A stretch of 64,000 nt of DNA, taken from contig NZ_NPIB01000009.1 of NCBI RefSeq assembly GCF_002849605.1, positions 1 through 64,000 of the forward strand, given 5' to 3'. Source of the stretch: Photobacterium carnosum (GTDB taxonomy: Bacteria > Pseudomonadota > Gammaproteobacteria > Enterobacterales > Vibrionaceae). Below are positions 27,896-37,863 of the stretch, one piece after another (the stretch's first letter is position 1; every line of letters begins with the position of its first letter). The position numbers and the translations under genes are program-made. The notes beneath the pieces are model-generated. The model searched no databases. It had not been told where the DNA came from and was given only the letters and a program-made list of their open reading frames with translations.

Positions 27896-29230
27896 TTGAC
27901 TGCGTTACAACAAGCCGTTGCATTATTGATTGCTAACATTAAACAAGCATCAGTAACAACTCAACGATTACTAGTAAAACTAGAACTGCCTGCAAATACT
28001 GATTTAATTGATTGGATGGATGCTCAGTCTCTATTTCCTAAATTTTATTGGCAATCTCGAGATTGTCGTGAAGAAGTGGTTGCTTTAGGGCAGATCAAAA
28101 CGTTTACTGATCCGTTAACTGCGGAACAAGTTATTACGGATGATCAGCGAGTCTGGGGTGGACGTTCTTTTGATGGTCATACTGATCGCAATCGTCGTTG
28201 TCTTTCTTCTTTTTTCTTTTTGCCATTACTTGAAATTATTCGTTTCGATGGTGAATGGCATCTTGCTGCCAATATGAGTGACGATAAACCTCGAATGTTA
28301 GCGATGCTGCAAAAAATCGCCATCAATCCAGCAGTGGTCACCGACATTGATAGTCGTATTTTAAGCCGTAGTTATAGCCCTGATTTTGCAGGTTGGTCAA
28401 CCATGATTGAACAAGCATTAACAGGTATTGCCAACGATGAATTTGAAAAAGTGGTGTTGGCTCGACGGACAACGTTGCAGCTAGACCACCCAGTATTACC
28501 CGCGCAACTACTCAAAGCGAGTCGTGGTAGTAATAGTAATAGTTTTCATTTTTTGATGGCATTAGATGCGGAGCATTGTTTTGTTGGGTCAACACCAGAA
28601 CGATTGTTTCAACGCCATGATCGTGCTTTACAAACGGAAGCTCTGGCAGGCACGATTGGCCGTGGTGCTGATATCCAAGAAGATCAACAATTAGCCCAAT
28701 GGTTGTTAGCCGATACTAAAAACTGCTATGAAAATCGCTTAGTGGTTGATGATATTGTTGGACGTTTAATACCACAGTGTGAGTCGATGAATGTTGCTCC
28801 TGTTCCTGAATTAGTGCAGTTACGTAAAGTGCAGCATTTAAAGCGTAGCATTGATGGTCAACTCAATGATGCGGTATTGAGCGCCGATTTACTTGACAGC
28901 TTACAGCCAACAGCTGCCATCGCGGGTTTACCTCGGGATGCCGCATTACATTTTATTGCGGAACATGAACCCTTTGCCCGTGGTTGGTATAGCGGTGCTG
29001 TGGGCTATATTGGTCAACAACACAGTGAATTTTGTGTTGCGATCCGTAGTGCAATGATCAGCGGCGATGATCTACATTTATTTGCTGGCGCGGGTATTGT
29101 GCCTGGATCCGTTGCTGATAGTGAATGGAAAGAACTTGATCGTAAAACATCAACTTTATGCAGTTTATTTGAACAGCCTAGTTCTGATGACGGTAAGAGT
29201 ATCGATAAGATGGAATATAAAAGCGCATGA
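27896..29230 (+). CDS. menF: Isochorismate synthase MenF
   Basis: Converts chorismate to isochorismate for menaquinone. The 444-residue protein has the chorismate-binding fold in its C-terminal half, with FEKVVLARRTTLQL, CFVGSTPERLFQR, ALAGTIGRGAD, VQHLKRSIDGQL and GWYSGAVGYIG. The start is TTG with GAGG five bases upstream. Its stop overlaps the menD start by four bases (ATGA). Entry-type isochorismate synthases share the fold, but linkage to menD settles the pathway. Confidence 0.95.
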   Translation: MTALQQAVALLIANIKQASVTTQRLLVKLELPANTDLIDWMDAQSLFPKFYWQSRDCREEVVALGQIKTFTDPLTAEQVITDDQRVWGGRSFDGHTDRNRRCLSSFFFLPLLEIIRFDGEWHLAANMSDDKPRMLAMLQKIAINPAVVTDIDSRILSRSYSPDFAGWSTMIEQALTGIANDEFEKVVLARRTTLQLDHPVLPAQLLKASRGSNSNSFHFLMALDAEHCFVGSTPERLFQRHDRALQTEALAGTIGRGADIQEDQQLAQWLLADTKNCYENRLVVDDIVGRLIPQCESMNVAPVPELVQLRKVQHLKRSIDGQLNDAVLSADLLDSLQPTAAIAGLPRDAALHFIAEHEPFARGWYSGAVGYIGQQHSEFCVAIRSAMISGDDLHLFAGAGIVPGSVADSEWKELDRKTSTLCSLFEQPSSDDGKSIDKMEYKSA

Positions 29231-30960
29231 CACAGCCATCATTAACAACCAGCCAACCATACCGCGCAGCATTAAATGGTTGCTGGGCAAGTTTAATGCT
29301 TGAAGAATTAATGAGACTTGGCGTGCAACATGTTTGCATTGCACCAGGCTCTCGTTCGACACCATTAACGTTGGCGGCGGCAAAACTAACCCAACTGACC
29401 ATTCATACCCATTTTGATGAAAGAGGTTTGGGTTTTTTAGCTTTAGGTTTAGCTAAAGCATCTCAATCTCCGGTCGCAGTTATTGTGACATCAGGTACAG
29501 CGGTAGCGAATTTATTACCCGCGGTGGCTGAAACTGGTTTAACGGGTGAGAAATTGGTGTTGTTAACCTCTGACCGCCCAGCTGAATTAATTCAATGTGG
29601 CGCTAATCAAGCGATTCGTCAGCATGGGATCTTTTCTGATCATGTGAGCCATTTTTTAGATGTACCTAGTCCAAGTTTGGATATTGACCCTAATTGGTTG
29701 TTGTGTGCTGTTGATGATGTAATGCAACAGCAACAATTGCGTGGTGGTTCGGTACATTTTAATTGTCATTATCCTGAGCCGCTGTATGGCGATGATGTTG
29801 ATTTCAGTGATTATCTTACGCCTGTTGCACAATGGCAGCAGGATCATACTTCGTATTGTCAGCATCAAGCTTTGCTGTCGTCAACAACTGCGACAATTGA
29901 TCCGACTCAGTGGCAAACATTGTGTGCTCAAAAAGGGGTGATTGTTGCAGGTCGACTGGTTGCGAATGAGCTTAAAGCAGTGCAACAATTAGCCTCTGCG
30001 CTAGGCTGGCCATTGCTGGTGGATCCACAAGCGGGTGGTAGTAGTGATTACGCTGGATTTGATGGGTGGTTACAAAACGCTGCCTGCCAACATCACCTAC
30101 AACAAGCACAAGTATTACTGCAATTTGGTGGCCGTATCGTTTCAAAACGGCTATTACAGTTAATTGGCAGCCAAACGTGGCAGTCTTTTTTACTGATTGA
30201 TCCTCTTGCTGGTCGATTAGATCCTAATCATCGCCGTAGCCAACGTATTCAAGCGAATGTTGAAGCGTGGGCGCAAGCAGCAATAGCATTAACCACTGAG
30301 TCCGTACATTCACAATGGGCACTGCCATTAGTTGAAGCATCGCAGCGTTATTTTGATATCGTTGCAGCTCATGGTAATCGTTTTTCTGAATTGGGTTTGG
30401 CGGCACAAGTCATGCAGTGGATCACACCTCAAACAGAATTGTTTTTGGGTAATAGCATGATTGTTCGATTATTGGATATGTGCGCTAAATTACCTTTAAC
30501 TGCGACATTTGCGAACCGTGGTGCATCGGGCATTGATGGTTTAATTGCGACCACAGCAGGTGTACAGCGAGCACGTAAAGCACCTTTAGTGTGTTTGATC
30601 GGTGATACTTCGCTGCTTTATGATCTCAATTCGTTGGCATTATTACATCAACAGCAATATCCAATTGTTATTATTGTCACCAATAATGATGGTGGTGGTA
30701 TTTTTGATATGTTGCCTGTGCCTGATCAGCAAAAAGATGATTTTTATCGTATGCCACATGGGTTTGAGTTTAGCCATGCGGCAGCGATGTTTGGCTTACA
30801 GTATTGCGCACCAACATCATTGACCGCCGCTGAAACGGCGATCCGTGAAGGGCAATTACAAGCAGGCACAACTTTAGTTGAAATTAAAACCCCAGCGGGT
30901 GAAGCCGGATCAATGTTAAAGACACTCTTTGCTGAGGTTGAGCATGCTACTTTATTCTGA
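29227..30960 (+). CDS. menD: SEPHCHC synthase MenD
   Basis: Thiamine-diphosphate enzyme that joins isochorismate and 2-oxoglutarate, releasing CO2, to give SEPHCHC in menaquinone synthesis. The 577-residue protein has the N-terminal pyrimidine-binding domain with CIAPGSRSTPLTLAA and VTSGTAVANLLPA. The C-terminal diphosphate-binding domain has LIGDTSLLYDLNSL and VTNNDGGGIFDMLP. It overlaps menF by four bases and menH by 17, so the three are translationally coupled. Confidence 0.97.
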   Translation: MTQPSLTTSQPYRAALNGCWASLMLEELMRLGVQHVCIAPGSRSTPLTLAAAKLTQLTIHTHFDERGLGFLALGLAKASQSPVAVIVTSGTAVANLLPAVAETGLTGEKLVLLTSDRPAELIQCGANQAIRQHGIFSDHVSHFLDVPSPSLDIDPNWLLCAVDDVMQQQQLRGGSVHFNCHYPEPLYGDDVDFSDYLTPVAQWQQDHTSYCQHQALLSSTTATIDPTQWQTLCAQKGVIVAGRLVANELKAVQQLASALGWPLLVDPQAGGSSDYAGFDGWLQNAACQHHLQQAQVLLQFGGRIVSKRLLQLIGSQTWQSFLLIDPLAGRLDPNHRRSQRIQANVEAWAQAAIALTTESVHSQWALPLVEASQRYFDIVAAHGNRFSELGLAAQVMQWITPQTELFLGNSMIVRLLDMCAKLPLTATFANRGASGIDGLIATTAGVQRARKAPLVCLIGDTSLLYDLNSLALLHQQQYPIVIIVTNNDGGGIFDMLPVPDQQKDDFYRMPHGFEFSHAAAMFGLQYCAPTSLTAAETAIREGQLQAGTTLVEIKTPAGEAGSMLKTLFAEVEHATLF

Positions 30961-31756
30961 AACCTTTGGAACTAAAGCCGATATCAATCAACCGACATTG
31001 GTGTTTTTACATGGATTATTGGGTAATGGTCGTGATTGGCGTTATGTTATTAGTCAGCTTGCTGCGACTCAGCAATGCATAACTATCGATTTACCCGGTC
31101 ATGGGCTGAGTGCGTTTGTTGATGCTGAAATGACAACCGAAGCGCCAGATGGTGGCTTTGAGGTGATTCATCAAGCACTGACTGCAACATTAGCCCACCG
31201 TGGCGTTAATGATTATGTGCTTATCGGTTATTCGATGGGCGCACGTTTAGCGATGTATCATGCGTGTGCATTGGCGGAAAATTCATCTGTATCCTCGAAT
31301 GGACCCCGATTAATTAACGTGTTGCTTGAAGGTGGGCATTTTGGATTACCTGATGCTGAACGAGAACCGCGTTATCAGCACGATCAACGTTGGGCGGCAC
31401 GATTTGCACAACAGCCATTGGTCGATGTATTACAAGATTGGTATCAACAACCTGTTTTTATGTCACTGACGACAGAACAGCGACAGGCTTTGATTACAAA
31501 ACGAAGTGATAATTTAGGCTCTGGTATAGCTAGAATGATGTTAGCGACCTCGCTCGCTAAACAGCCGCAATTATTACCCCAATTACAACAGCTTTCACTA
31601 CCCATACATTATCTGTGCGGTGAGCATGATACTAAGTTTCTAGACTTAGCGTTGGCTTGTGGATTAGCAGTAACGGTTATTGATAATGCGGGTCATAATA
31701 TCCATATTGAACAACCTATTGCTTTTACGACGGCATTATTAGCCTTTCTTGATTAA
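30944..31756 (+). CDS. menH: SHCHC synthase MenH, alpha/beta-hydrolase fold
   Basis: Eliminates pyruvate from SEPHCHC to form SHCHC. The 270-residue protein has VFLHGLLGNGRDW near residue 20, the nucleophile elbow GYSMGARLAM near 98 and the catalytic histidine in DNAGHNIHIEQP near 250. The start is the ATG at 30944 because GAGG lies six bases upstream; it sits inside the menD 3' end. After menH there is only an 86-base gap before menC, with no menB. Confidence 0.93.
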   Translation: MLLYSETFGTKADINQPTLVFLHGLLGNGRDWRYVISQLAATQQCITIDLPGHGLSAFVDAEMTTEAPDGGFEVIHQALTATLAHRGVNDYVLIGYSMGARLAMYHACALAENSSVSSNGPRLINVLLEGGHFGLPDAEREPRYQHDQRWAARFAQQPLVDVLQDWYQQPVFMSLTTEQRQALITKRSDNLGSGIARMMLATSLAKQPQLLPQLQQLSLPIHYLCGEHDTKFLDLALACGLAVTVIDNAGHNIHIEQPIAFTTALLAFLD

Positions 31757-31842
31757 TCATAACGTTATAAAGTAATAAGAGACTCTGTTTTCTGGCTAGA
31801 GTATTCGTTAAATTCAGCTTTAGCACCATATAAGGAAATGTA

Positions 31843-32817
31843 ATGCGCAGCGCTAAGTTATTTCAATACCAACTTCCAATGGATTCTGGGGTTATTTTAC
31901 GAGACCAACGTTTGATTACACGTGAAGGTTGGGTGGTTGAGTTATGCCAAGATCAACAATTAGCTTATGGTGAAATTGCGCCATTACCTGAATTTAGTGT
32001 TGAAACTGCCACAGAAGCGGGCGAGCAAGCACAACAGCTACTCTCACAATGGGTTGCAGGTGAAGCACTTGATCTTGAGTCAGCTTTGCCATCTGTTGCT
32101 TTTGGTATTAGTTGTGCGATGGCTGAGTTAGCCGCAGAACTTCCGGTTACGGGTAATTATTTAGTGGCACCATTATGTTGTGGTGATCCTGATGATTTAG
32201 TTGAACGGTTTAATCAGATGCCTGGCGATAAAGTGGCTAAAATTAAAGTGGGCATGTATGAAGCCGTGCGTGATGGCATTGTGGCGAATATGCTACTTGA
32301 AGCGATTCCGGATATGCAATTACGACTTGATGCTAATCGCCAATGGACACCGCTAAAAGCACAACAATTTGCTAAGTATGTTAAGCCTGAACACCGCAGT
32401 GGTATTGCCTTTTTAGAAGAGCCTTGCCGTTTACCGAGTGACAGTTTAGCGTTTGCACAACAAACTGGAATTAATATTGCTTGGGATGAGACCGTACGTG
32501 ATGCTGGGTTTGAAGTGAAAGCAGAACCAGGTGTTGCGGCGATTATTATTAAACCGACTTTAATTGGTTCACTTGAACGCTGTATTTCATTGATCGGGCA
32601 AGCACATGCCGTTGGATTGACCGCCGTGATTAGCTCTAGCATTGAATCAAGTTTAGGCTTAAACCAGTTGGCACGTTTAGCACAGTGGCAAACGCCTAAT
32701 GTGATCCCCGGGTTAGACACAATGCAGTTATTTCAAGCTCAATTAATACAATCATGGCCAGGCTGTGAACTGCCAGTGATCCCTTTATCTGAATTAGACA
32801 TGGTATGGCACAAATAA
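31843..32817 (+). CDS. menC: o-Succinylbenzoate synthase MenC
   Basis: Enolase-superfamily dehydratase making o-succinylbenzoate from SHCHC. The 324-residue protein has the catalytic lysine in AKIKVGMYE, metal ligands in [17 protein letters not shown] and AWDETVRD, and the second lysine in [12 protein letters not shown] clear AAGGAAAT ribosome site precedes the ATG. It overlaps menE by 13 bases. Confidence 0.96.
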   Translation: MRSAKLFQYQLPMDSGVILRDQRLITREGWVVELCQDQQLAYGEIAPLPEFSVETATEAGEQAQQLLSQWVAGEALDLESALPSVAFGISCAMAELAAELPVTGNYLVAPLCCGDPDDLVERFNQMPGDKVAKIKVGMYEAVRDGIVANMLLEAIPDMQLRLDANRQWTPLKAQQFAKYVKPEHRSGIAFLEEPCRLPSDSLAFAQQTGINIAWDETVRDAGFEVKAEPGVAAIIIKPTLIGSLERCISLIGQAHAVGLTAVISSSIESSLGLNQLARLAQWQTPNVIPGLDTMQLFQAQLIQSWPGCELPVIPLSELDMVWHK

Positions 32818-34226
32818 AAACAGCATTTCAAATGTGGCCTTGGCAATATTGGGCTGAGCAACGACCAACAGAGATTGCGATTGCATTAGGTGATGCAAAC
32901 GCAGGGGCTGTTACGTGGAATTGGATTGAAGTTACCGCCAATATTGAAACTTATGCACAGCAACTTGTGGCTCAAGGGGTCAAGCGTGATCAATTAGTTG
33001 CGGTGGTTGCGCCAAACAGTATCGACGTGTTGTGGCTGTTATTAGCCATTATTCGTGTTGGTGCCCGTTATGTTGGCCTTAATCCTAAGTTGCCCTCGAA
33101 GGCGTTAATTGAACAGTTAACGGCATTGGGAAATAATCACATTTGGTGTCCAGATATATCTGTGGCAGAACAATTGCCGGGGCATACGCTTTCTTTAAAT
33201 CCGGCTGTAACGTCTGAACGTATTATTCCTGTGATGTGGCAAGAGCACCGTCCGGTTTCACTCACGCTAACATCAGGATCGACAGGTTTACCTAAGGCGG
33301 TTGTTCATCATCCACAATCACATTTAGCTAGCGCGAGTGGGTTATTAAAGCAAATGACCTTTACCGCTGATGATAGTTGGTTATTGTCGCTGCCGTTATT
33401 TCATATTTCAGGATTAGCGATTGTTTGGCGGTGGTTATACCGTGGCGCACGTATCGTTTTGGTGGAACCCGCATTACAGCAACAAGCCTTACAATGGGTG
33501 AGTCATGCTTCATTGGTGCCAACGCAATTGCAACGCTTCCTTGATTCTGAATACGCACATCAGCACCAGTTACAACAAGTGTTATTAGGCGGGGCTACAA
33601 TTCCGGTCAGTTTAACCACCGCGGCGGAACAAGCGGGAATTGAATGTTGGAGTGGTTATGGGATGACAGAAATGGCATCAACCATAACTGTTAAACGTGC
33701 TAATAGCAGTGCCGGTGTGGGGACAGTTTTACCAAATCGTGAGCTTATTTTACGTGATGGTGAAATTTGGGTACGTGGCAAAGTATTATGTTTAGGGTAT
33801 TACCGTAATAATACGATTTTTTCGTTATTGGGCTGTGACGATGATGATTGGTTTGCGACCAAAGATTTAGGCGAGTGGCATGATGATGAATTATTTATTC
33901 GTGGTCGTGCTGATAATATGTTTATTTCCGGTGGCGAAAATGTGCAACCCGAAGACATTGAACAAGTATTATTACAACACGCTGCGGTTAACCAAGTTAT
34001 TGTCTTACCAATAGATGATCATGACTTTGGTGCTCGACCGGTGGCGATAGTAACCACCGCACAACCGCTAGACAGTTATTTAGTTGATCAATTAGTGACT
34101 TATATGTCACAAAATGTCGCGCCACATAAGCGGCCGATTCGCTATTTTTCATTACCTGAATGCTTTACCCAAAATGTAAAGGTTTCCCGTTCAGATTTGG
34201 CAAAGTGGCTAGCATCACAAGCCTAA
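32805..34226 (+). CDS. menE: o-Succinylbenzoate-CoA ligase MenE
   Basis: Activates o-succinylbenzoate to its CoA thioester with ATP, the substrate for MenB. The 473-residue adenylate-forming enzyme has the P-loop [15 protein letters not shown], the A5 region [11 protein letters not shown], the hinge [23 protein letters not shown] and the C-terminal lysine in [15 protein letters not shown]. It ends the cluster and is followed by a strong terminator. Confidence 0.96.
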   Translation: MAQIKTAFQMWPWQYWAEQRPTEIAIALGDANAGAVTWNWIEVTANIETYAQQLVAQGVKRDQLVAVVAPNSIDVLWLLLAIIRVGARYVGLNPKLPSKALIEQLTALGNNHIWCPDISVAEQLPGHTLSLNPAVTSERIIPVMWQEHRPVSLTLTSGSTGLPKAVVHHPQSHLASASGLLKQMTFTADDSWLLSLPLFHISGLAIVWRWLYRGARIVLVEPALQQQALQWVSHASLVPTQLQRFLDSEYAHQHQLQQVLLGGATIPVSLTTAAEQAGIECWSGYGMTEMASTITVKRANSSAGVGTVLPNRELILRDGEIWVRGKVLCLGYYRNNTIFSLLGCDDDDWFATKDLGEWHDDELFIRGRADNMFISGGENVQPEDIEQVLLQHAAVNQVIVLPIDDHDFGARPVAIVTTAQPLDSYLVDQLVTYMSQNVAPHKRPIRYFSLPECFTQNVKVSRSDLAKWLASQA

Positions 34227-34245
34227 AAGTAAACGTATATAAACA

Positions 34246-34277
34246 CAAAGGCGAAGCGTAACAGCTTCGCCTTTTTA
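34246..34277 (+). terminator. Intrinsic terminator of the men operon
   Basis: AAAGGCGAAGC pairs with GCTTCGCCTTT around GTAACA and is followed by T. Confidence 0.92.
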
Positions 34278-34361
34278 CTTTCGTTTTTTTATTATAGGTG
34301 TTGGTGCGTTTGTTCTGAATTAGTTTGGTTGAGGTGCTGACGACGAATAATCGCGTTATGA

Positions 34362-36236
34362 TTAACGTTTATCACCCCGTAAGGCTATGACTTGTTGACG
34401 CAGTAATTGGCTATTGGTTGCTTCTGAATGTACACAACTTCCTGCAACAATAGTGACTTTTGACCAACAACGTTTAGGCCATTTAAGTAAAGCATGTCCA
34501 CCTTTACGACTAAAATAACTGCCCCACAAACCTTGTAAAGCGACAGGGATCACCTCAACACTTGAACGCTTAATGATCAAATCAATGCCTCGCATAAAGG
34601 GCGCTATTTCGCCATCTTGTGTCAGATGCCCTTCCGGAAATACACACACAATATCACCATTTTTTAGATCGGTAGCCACTTGAGAAAATGCAGTACGGAC
34701 TGATTTACGATCATTTGCATCTACAGGAATGGCTTTGCAAGCTCGACAAAAAGCATTAACGATTGGCAGGTTGTAAATTTTTTTATCCATTAGAAAGCGA
34801 ATTGGGCGAGGGCAAGCGCCAGCCAACAGTAGGGCATCCATATAACTAACATGGTTACAAACTAACAATGTGCCTCCTTGTTGAGGAAGGTTGTTAAGAT
34901 TGTGATGCTGGACGCGGTACATGGTGTGAGTGACGACCCATACCACGAAGCGCCAGAAGAAATCTGGTGCTTGAAAATAGATATACACCAAAACGAGCCC
35001 ATTTAATCCTGATAATAATAAGAAGAACTGAGGAATAGACAGCTGTAATAGTGATAAACAAATAATGGCAACAATGGCACTAATGACCATAAAGACCGCA
35101 TTCCAAATATTATTAGCCGCAATAATTTGAGCACGTTGATCTTCTTGGGCGCGTTGTTGCATTAAGGTATATAACGGCACAATAAAAATACCGCCAGCGA
35201 CCCCAAGCAATAATAGAGAGATAAAAACTGGCCACAGTGAGGGTTGTGCGACGAACGTTAATATTGAGTCACTGACAGGAATCACTGTGGGTGTCATGGC
35301 GTAGAGCCCGAACCCAAACAGACTGATTCCAAAACAGCCGATAGGAACGATGCCAGGATCAATGCGATGGTGTGATAAACGATCACATAACATTGAACCA
35401 ATAGCGATACCGATAGAAAATAGGGTCAATAAAAAAGACACAGAGGAAGCTTGGCCGCCTAAATTAGATCGAGCAAAGTTAGGGAATTGGGTTAAGTAAC
35501 ATGCGCCAAGGAACCAAAACCAACTAATACCGATAATACACTGAAATATTATTTTATCTTGCTGGGCTATTTTCATGGTGTGGCGTGTTTGCTGCCATGG
35601 ACGCCAATGAAATTTAATATGAGGCTGACTTGGTGGCGCAGCAGGAATAGCTAATGAAGTTATATAACCTAAAATAGCAAACAGAATCACACTAGCAGCC
35701 GCAATATAACGGCTATTGTCACTATTAGCTATTATCCCCGCAATAATAGTACCGAGTAAAATAGCAAGAAAAGTGCCAGTTTCAACTAGCGCATTACCTG
35801 ATATTAATTCATTTTTTTTAAGGTGTTGTGGCAATAAGGCATATTTAGCGGGGCCAAAGAAAGCAGATTGAGTACCCATTAAAAACAATAAAAATAATAA
35901 TGATAGATAACTTTGGTAAATAAAAGCGATGGCAGCACCACACATAATAATGACTTCAGCAAGTTTGACTATGCGTATTATTTTAGCCTTATCATAAATA
36001 TCAGCGAGAATACCGGCAGATGCTGAGAATAAAAAAAAGGGCAGAATAAATAACCCTGCAGCCAAATTAATTAATAGATCGGCATTAAGTGGAAGTGTAT
36101 GTATTGAAGCATATGCAATAAAAATAAGCAGAATATTTTTATAAACATTATCGTTAAATGCCCCTAAAGCCTGTGTAAGGAAATAAGGCAAAAACCGTCG
36201 TTTAGTTAACAGACTTGACTGAGGCTTAGGGGACAT
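34362..36236 (-). CDS. LplT-like MFS transporter fused to a PlsC-type acyltransferase
   Basis: A 624-residue fusion. Residues about 1-410 are a twelve-helix major facilitator resembling the lysophospholipid flippase LplT (start FLPYFLTQALGAFNDNVYKN). Residues about 425-620 are a PlsC acyltransferase with the HX4D motif CNHVSYMDAL and the FPEGHLT motif. Together they could bring lysophospholipids inward and re-acylate them. E. coli splits this between LplT and Aas; the adenylating domain of Aas is absent here. A TetR gene lies 18 bases upstream. Confidence 0.88.
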   Translation of the reverse strand: MSPKPQSSLLTKRRFLPYFLTQALGAFNDNVYKNILLIFIAYASIHTLPLNADLLINLAAGLFILPFFLFSASAGILADIYDKAKIIRIVKLAEVIIMCGAAIAFIYQSYLSLLFLLFLMGTQSAFFGPAKYALLPQHLKKNELISGNALVETGTFLAILLGTIIAGIIANSDNSRYIAAASVILFAILGYITSLAIPAAPPSQPHIKFHWRPWQQTRHTMKIAQQDKIIFQCIIGISWFWFLGACYLTQFPNFARSNLGGQASSVSFLLTLFSIGIAIGSMLCDRLSHHRIDPGIVPIGCFGISLFGFGLYAMTPTVIPVSDSILTFVAQPSLWPVFISLLLLGVAGGIFIVPLYTLMQQRAQEDQRAQIIAANNIWNAVFMVISAIVAIICLSLLQLSIPQFFLLLSGLNGLVLVYIYFQAPDFFWRFVVWVVTHTMYRVQHHNLNNLPQQGGTLLVCNHVSYMDALLLAGACPRPIRFLMDKKIYNLPIVNAFCRACKAIPVDANDRKSVRTAFSQVATDLKNGDIVCVFPEGHLTQDGEIAPFMRGIDLIIKRSSVEVIPVALQGLWGSYFSRKGGHALLKWPKRCWSKVTIVAGSCVHSEATNSQLLRQQVIALRGDKR

Positions 36237-36254
36237 TCTGCTGTTCTCGTTAAA

Positions 36255-36851
36255 TTATTTATGCCATGAATTAAGGTAGGTATCTAATAGATTATTGATC
36301 AATGCTTTACCATCAACAGGGGTTGAGGTGAATAATTTATCGTCTACAGTTAATAAGGTAATACCGTGTACGCCAGCCCAAATAACACGGCTTGCTTCAA
36401 GTACTTCTTTATCTGTCATTTCATCATTAATTTGACCAATTAATGCTTCAAGCATACCCGTCATATTATCAATACGATCAGTTTGCCATTCAGGTAGATC
36501 TTCGCCATTCATTGTATGTTGGAAAATTAACTGCCAACGGTAAGGATGTGCGGTAGCAAAATCAAGATAACAGAAAGCCAGATTACGAAGTGCTTGTTGT
36601 GACGTGGTTGAATCACGGACACAAAGCTCAGCTTGTTGGAATAATTCGTCAAGTGTTTGAGCTACGGCATGAAGGAGTAGCAGATTATAGTTACCAAAGA
36701 CATTGACTAAAGTACTTGGAACATAGCCAATCATCCCTGCGACTTTACGTAAGCTTAATTCATGGTGTGGATGCTCATTGAGAAAGTTTTTTACTTGCTC
36801 AAGTGTCATATTTACCAATTCTTCGCGGGTATGATCATTTCTTCTTGCCAT
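36255..36851 (-). CDS. TetR-family transcriptional regulator
   Basis: A 198-residue regulator with an N-terminal helix-turn-helix (about 10-55, LSLRKVAGMIGYVPSTLVNVFGNY) and an all-helical ligand domain that resembles the WHG-type TetR C-terminus. It is 18 bases upstream of the LplT-PlsC gene on the same strand, so it probably autoregulates that operon, perhaps responding to a lipid or fatty acid. The ligand is not known. Confidence 0.88.
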   Translation of the reverse strand: MARRNDHTREELVNMTLEQVKNFLNEHPHHELSLRKVAGMIGYVPSTLVNVFGNYNLLLLHAVAQTLDELFQQAELCVRDSTTSQQALRNLAFCYLDFATAHPYRWQLIFQHTMNGEDLPEWQTDRIDNMTGMLEALIGQINDEMTDKEVLEASRVIWAGVHGITLLTVDDKLFTSTPVDGKALINNLLDTYLNSWHK

Positions 36852-37050
36852 GGAATTATACTCTTTAAGTCTGTTTGCAATTGTCGTAATTAGTCTAGTG
36901 ATAGACTGCTTTTTTAATTATTCTAATAATTGCCATCCCTGAGCCATTATGGGAAATATAATTTCCCCATAATGTAAGTATTAAGGTATTACCACTGCCT
37001 TAAGTGGCAGAAGCATATAATGCCGTAATACAAATCACCAAATTTAAATG

Positions 37051-37455
37051 CTAAGCGTTTCGTTTCTCTGTGTTTTCTAGTGATACTTGATCATTAAGCG
37101 TCCAAAAATCGATAAGAATACCGATAAGGAAGAAACCAAACGTACATAAATAAAGAATACCTGTTAACCATTTCCCCATATACATACGGTGGACACCAAA
37201 TACACCGAGGAATGTCAGTAGTAGCCACGCAATATTGTAATCAATTTCACCACTGGCAAAACGTAAATCAGATTCACGGTTCATTGATGGGATTAAAAAG
37301 AAATCGATTAACCAACCGATTCCGCATAAACCGAGTGTTAAAAACCAAATAGTGCCGGTTACTGGTTTGCCATAATAAAAACGGTGAGCGCCTGTAAAAC
37401 CAAAAATCCACAATAGATAACCCACAAATTTACTATGTGTATTGTTCTCTTGCAT
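37051..37455 (-). CDS. Membrane protein with two tandem TM2 domains
   Basis: A 134-residue protein made of two copies of the TM2 unit. Copy one (about 8-58) has FTGAHRFYYGKPVTGTIWFLT and GIGWLIDFFLIP. Copy two (about 73-122) has GVFGVHRMYMGKWLTGILYL and LIGILIDFWTL. Each has two membrane helices joined by a short loop with an Arg/Tyr/Gly-rich motif. The start is the ATG at 37455 because GGAG, the ribosome site, lies within the longer frame starting at 37467. Function of bacterial TM2 proteins is largely unknown. Confidence 0.85.
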   Translation of the reverse strand: MQENNTHSKFVGYLLWIFGFTGAHRFYYGKPVTGTIWFLTLGLCGIGWLIDFFLIPSMNRESDLRFASGEIDYNIAWLLLTFLGVFGVHRMYMGKWLTGILYLCTFGFFLIGILIDFWTLNDQVSLENTEKRNA

Positions 37456-37801
37456 AGATATCTCCATTGAGAAAAATCATAATAAGTAATGAAAGTAACC
37501 TCGTTGAATAGAGAGTGTTAACTTTCATTGATGCTATAAAAAACAGTATATAATAATAAACCTTTACTGCGGATAATATATGAAATGATATTAGGATTTT
37601 CACCTTTTAGGTTGTATTAGTTCAATTTATTACGCATAAATATGCACAGTAAATATCTTTATGTTTAATTATATAAAAAATCACGTAAAATAATGTCTAT
37701 ATTACTAGTGTTAGTTGTCTGATTGTTATGTGTTTAATGTGTTGTTTTAAATAAACACCGTTGATGTTAAACCTTAGTAACAATTTTAATGAGTGATTAA
37801 A
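37456..37801. other. AT-rich divergent region
   Basis: About 350 very AT-rich bases between the TM2 gene and the Tim44-like gene. No ORF, repeat or structured RNA is supported. AACAGTATATAATAATAA near 37544 may contain the TM2 promoter region. Confidence 0.45.
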
Positions 37802-37829
37802 TTGACATTTTGTGGCGAATAGCTACGAT
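37802..37829 (+). promoter_or_regulatory. Predicted promoter of the Tim44-like gene
   Basis: A perfect TTGACA (37802-37807) and TACGAT (37824-37829) are 16 bases apart, 35 bases before the chosen start codon. Confidence 0.55.
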
Positions 37830-37863
37830 GCTTAGAGTTAATGACGAAGGTATACCGATTATT

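Noticed and set aside
37540..37565. LexA-like CAGTATATAATAATA
   Set aside because: Only one half of the CTG-N10-CAG palindrome is present.
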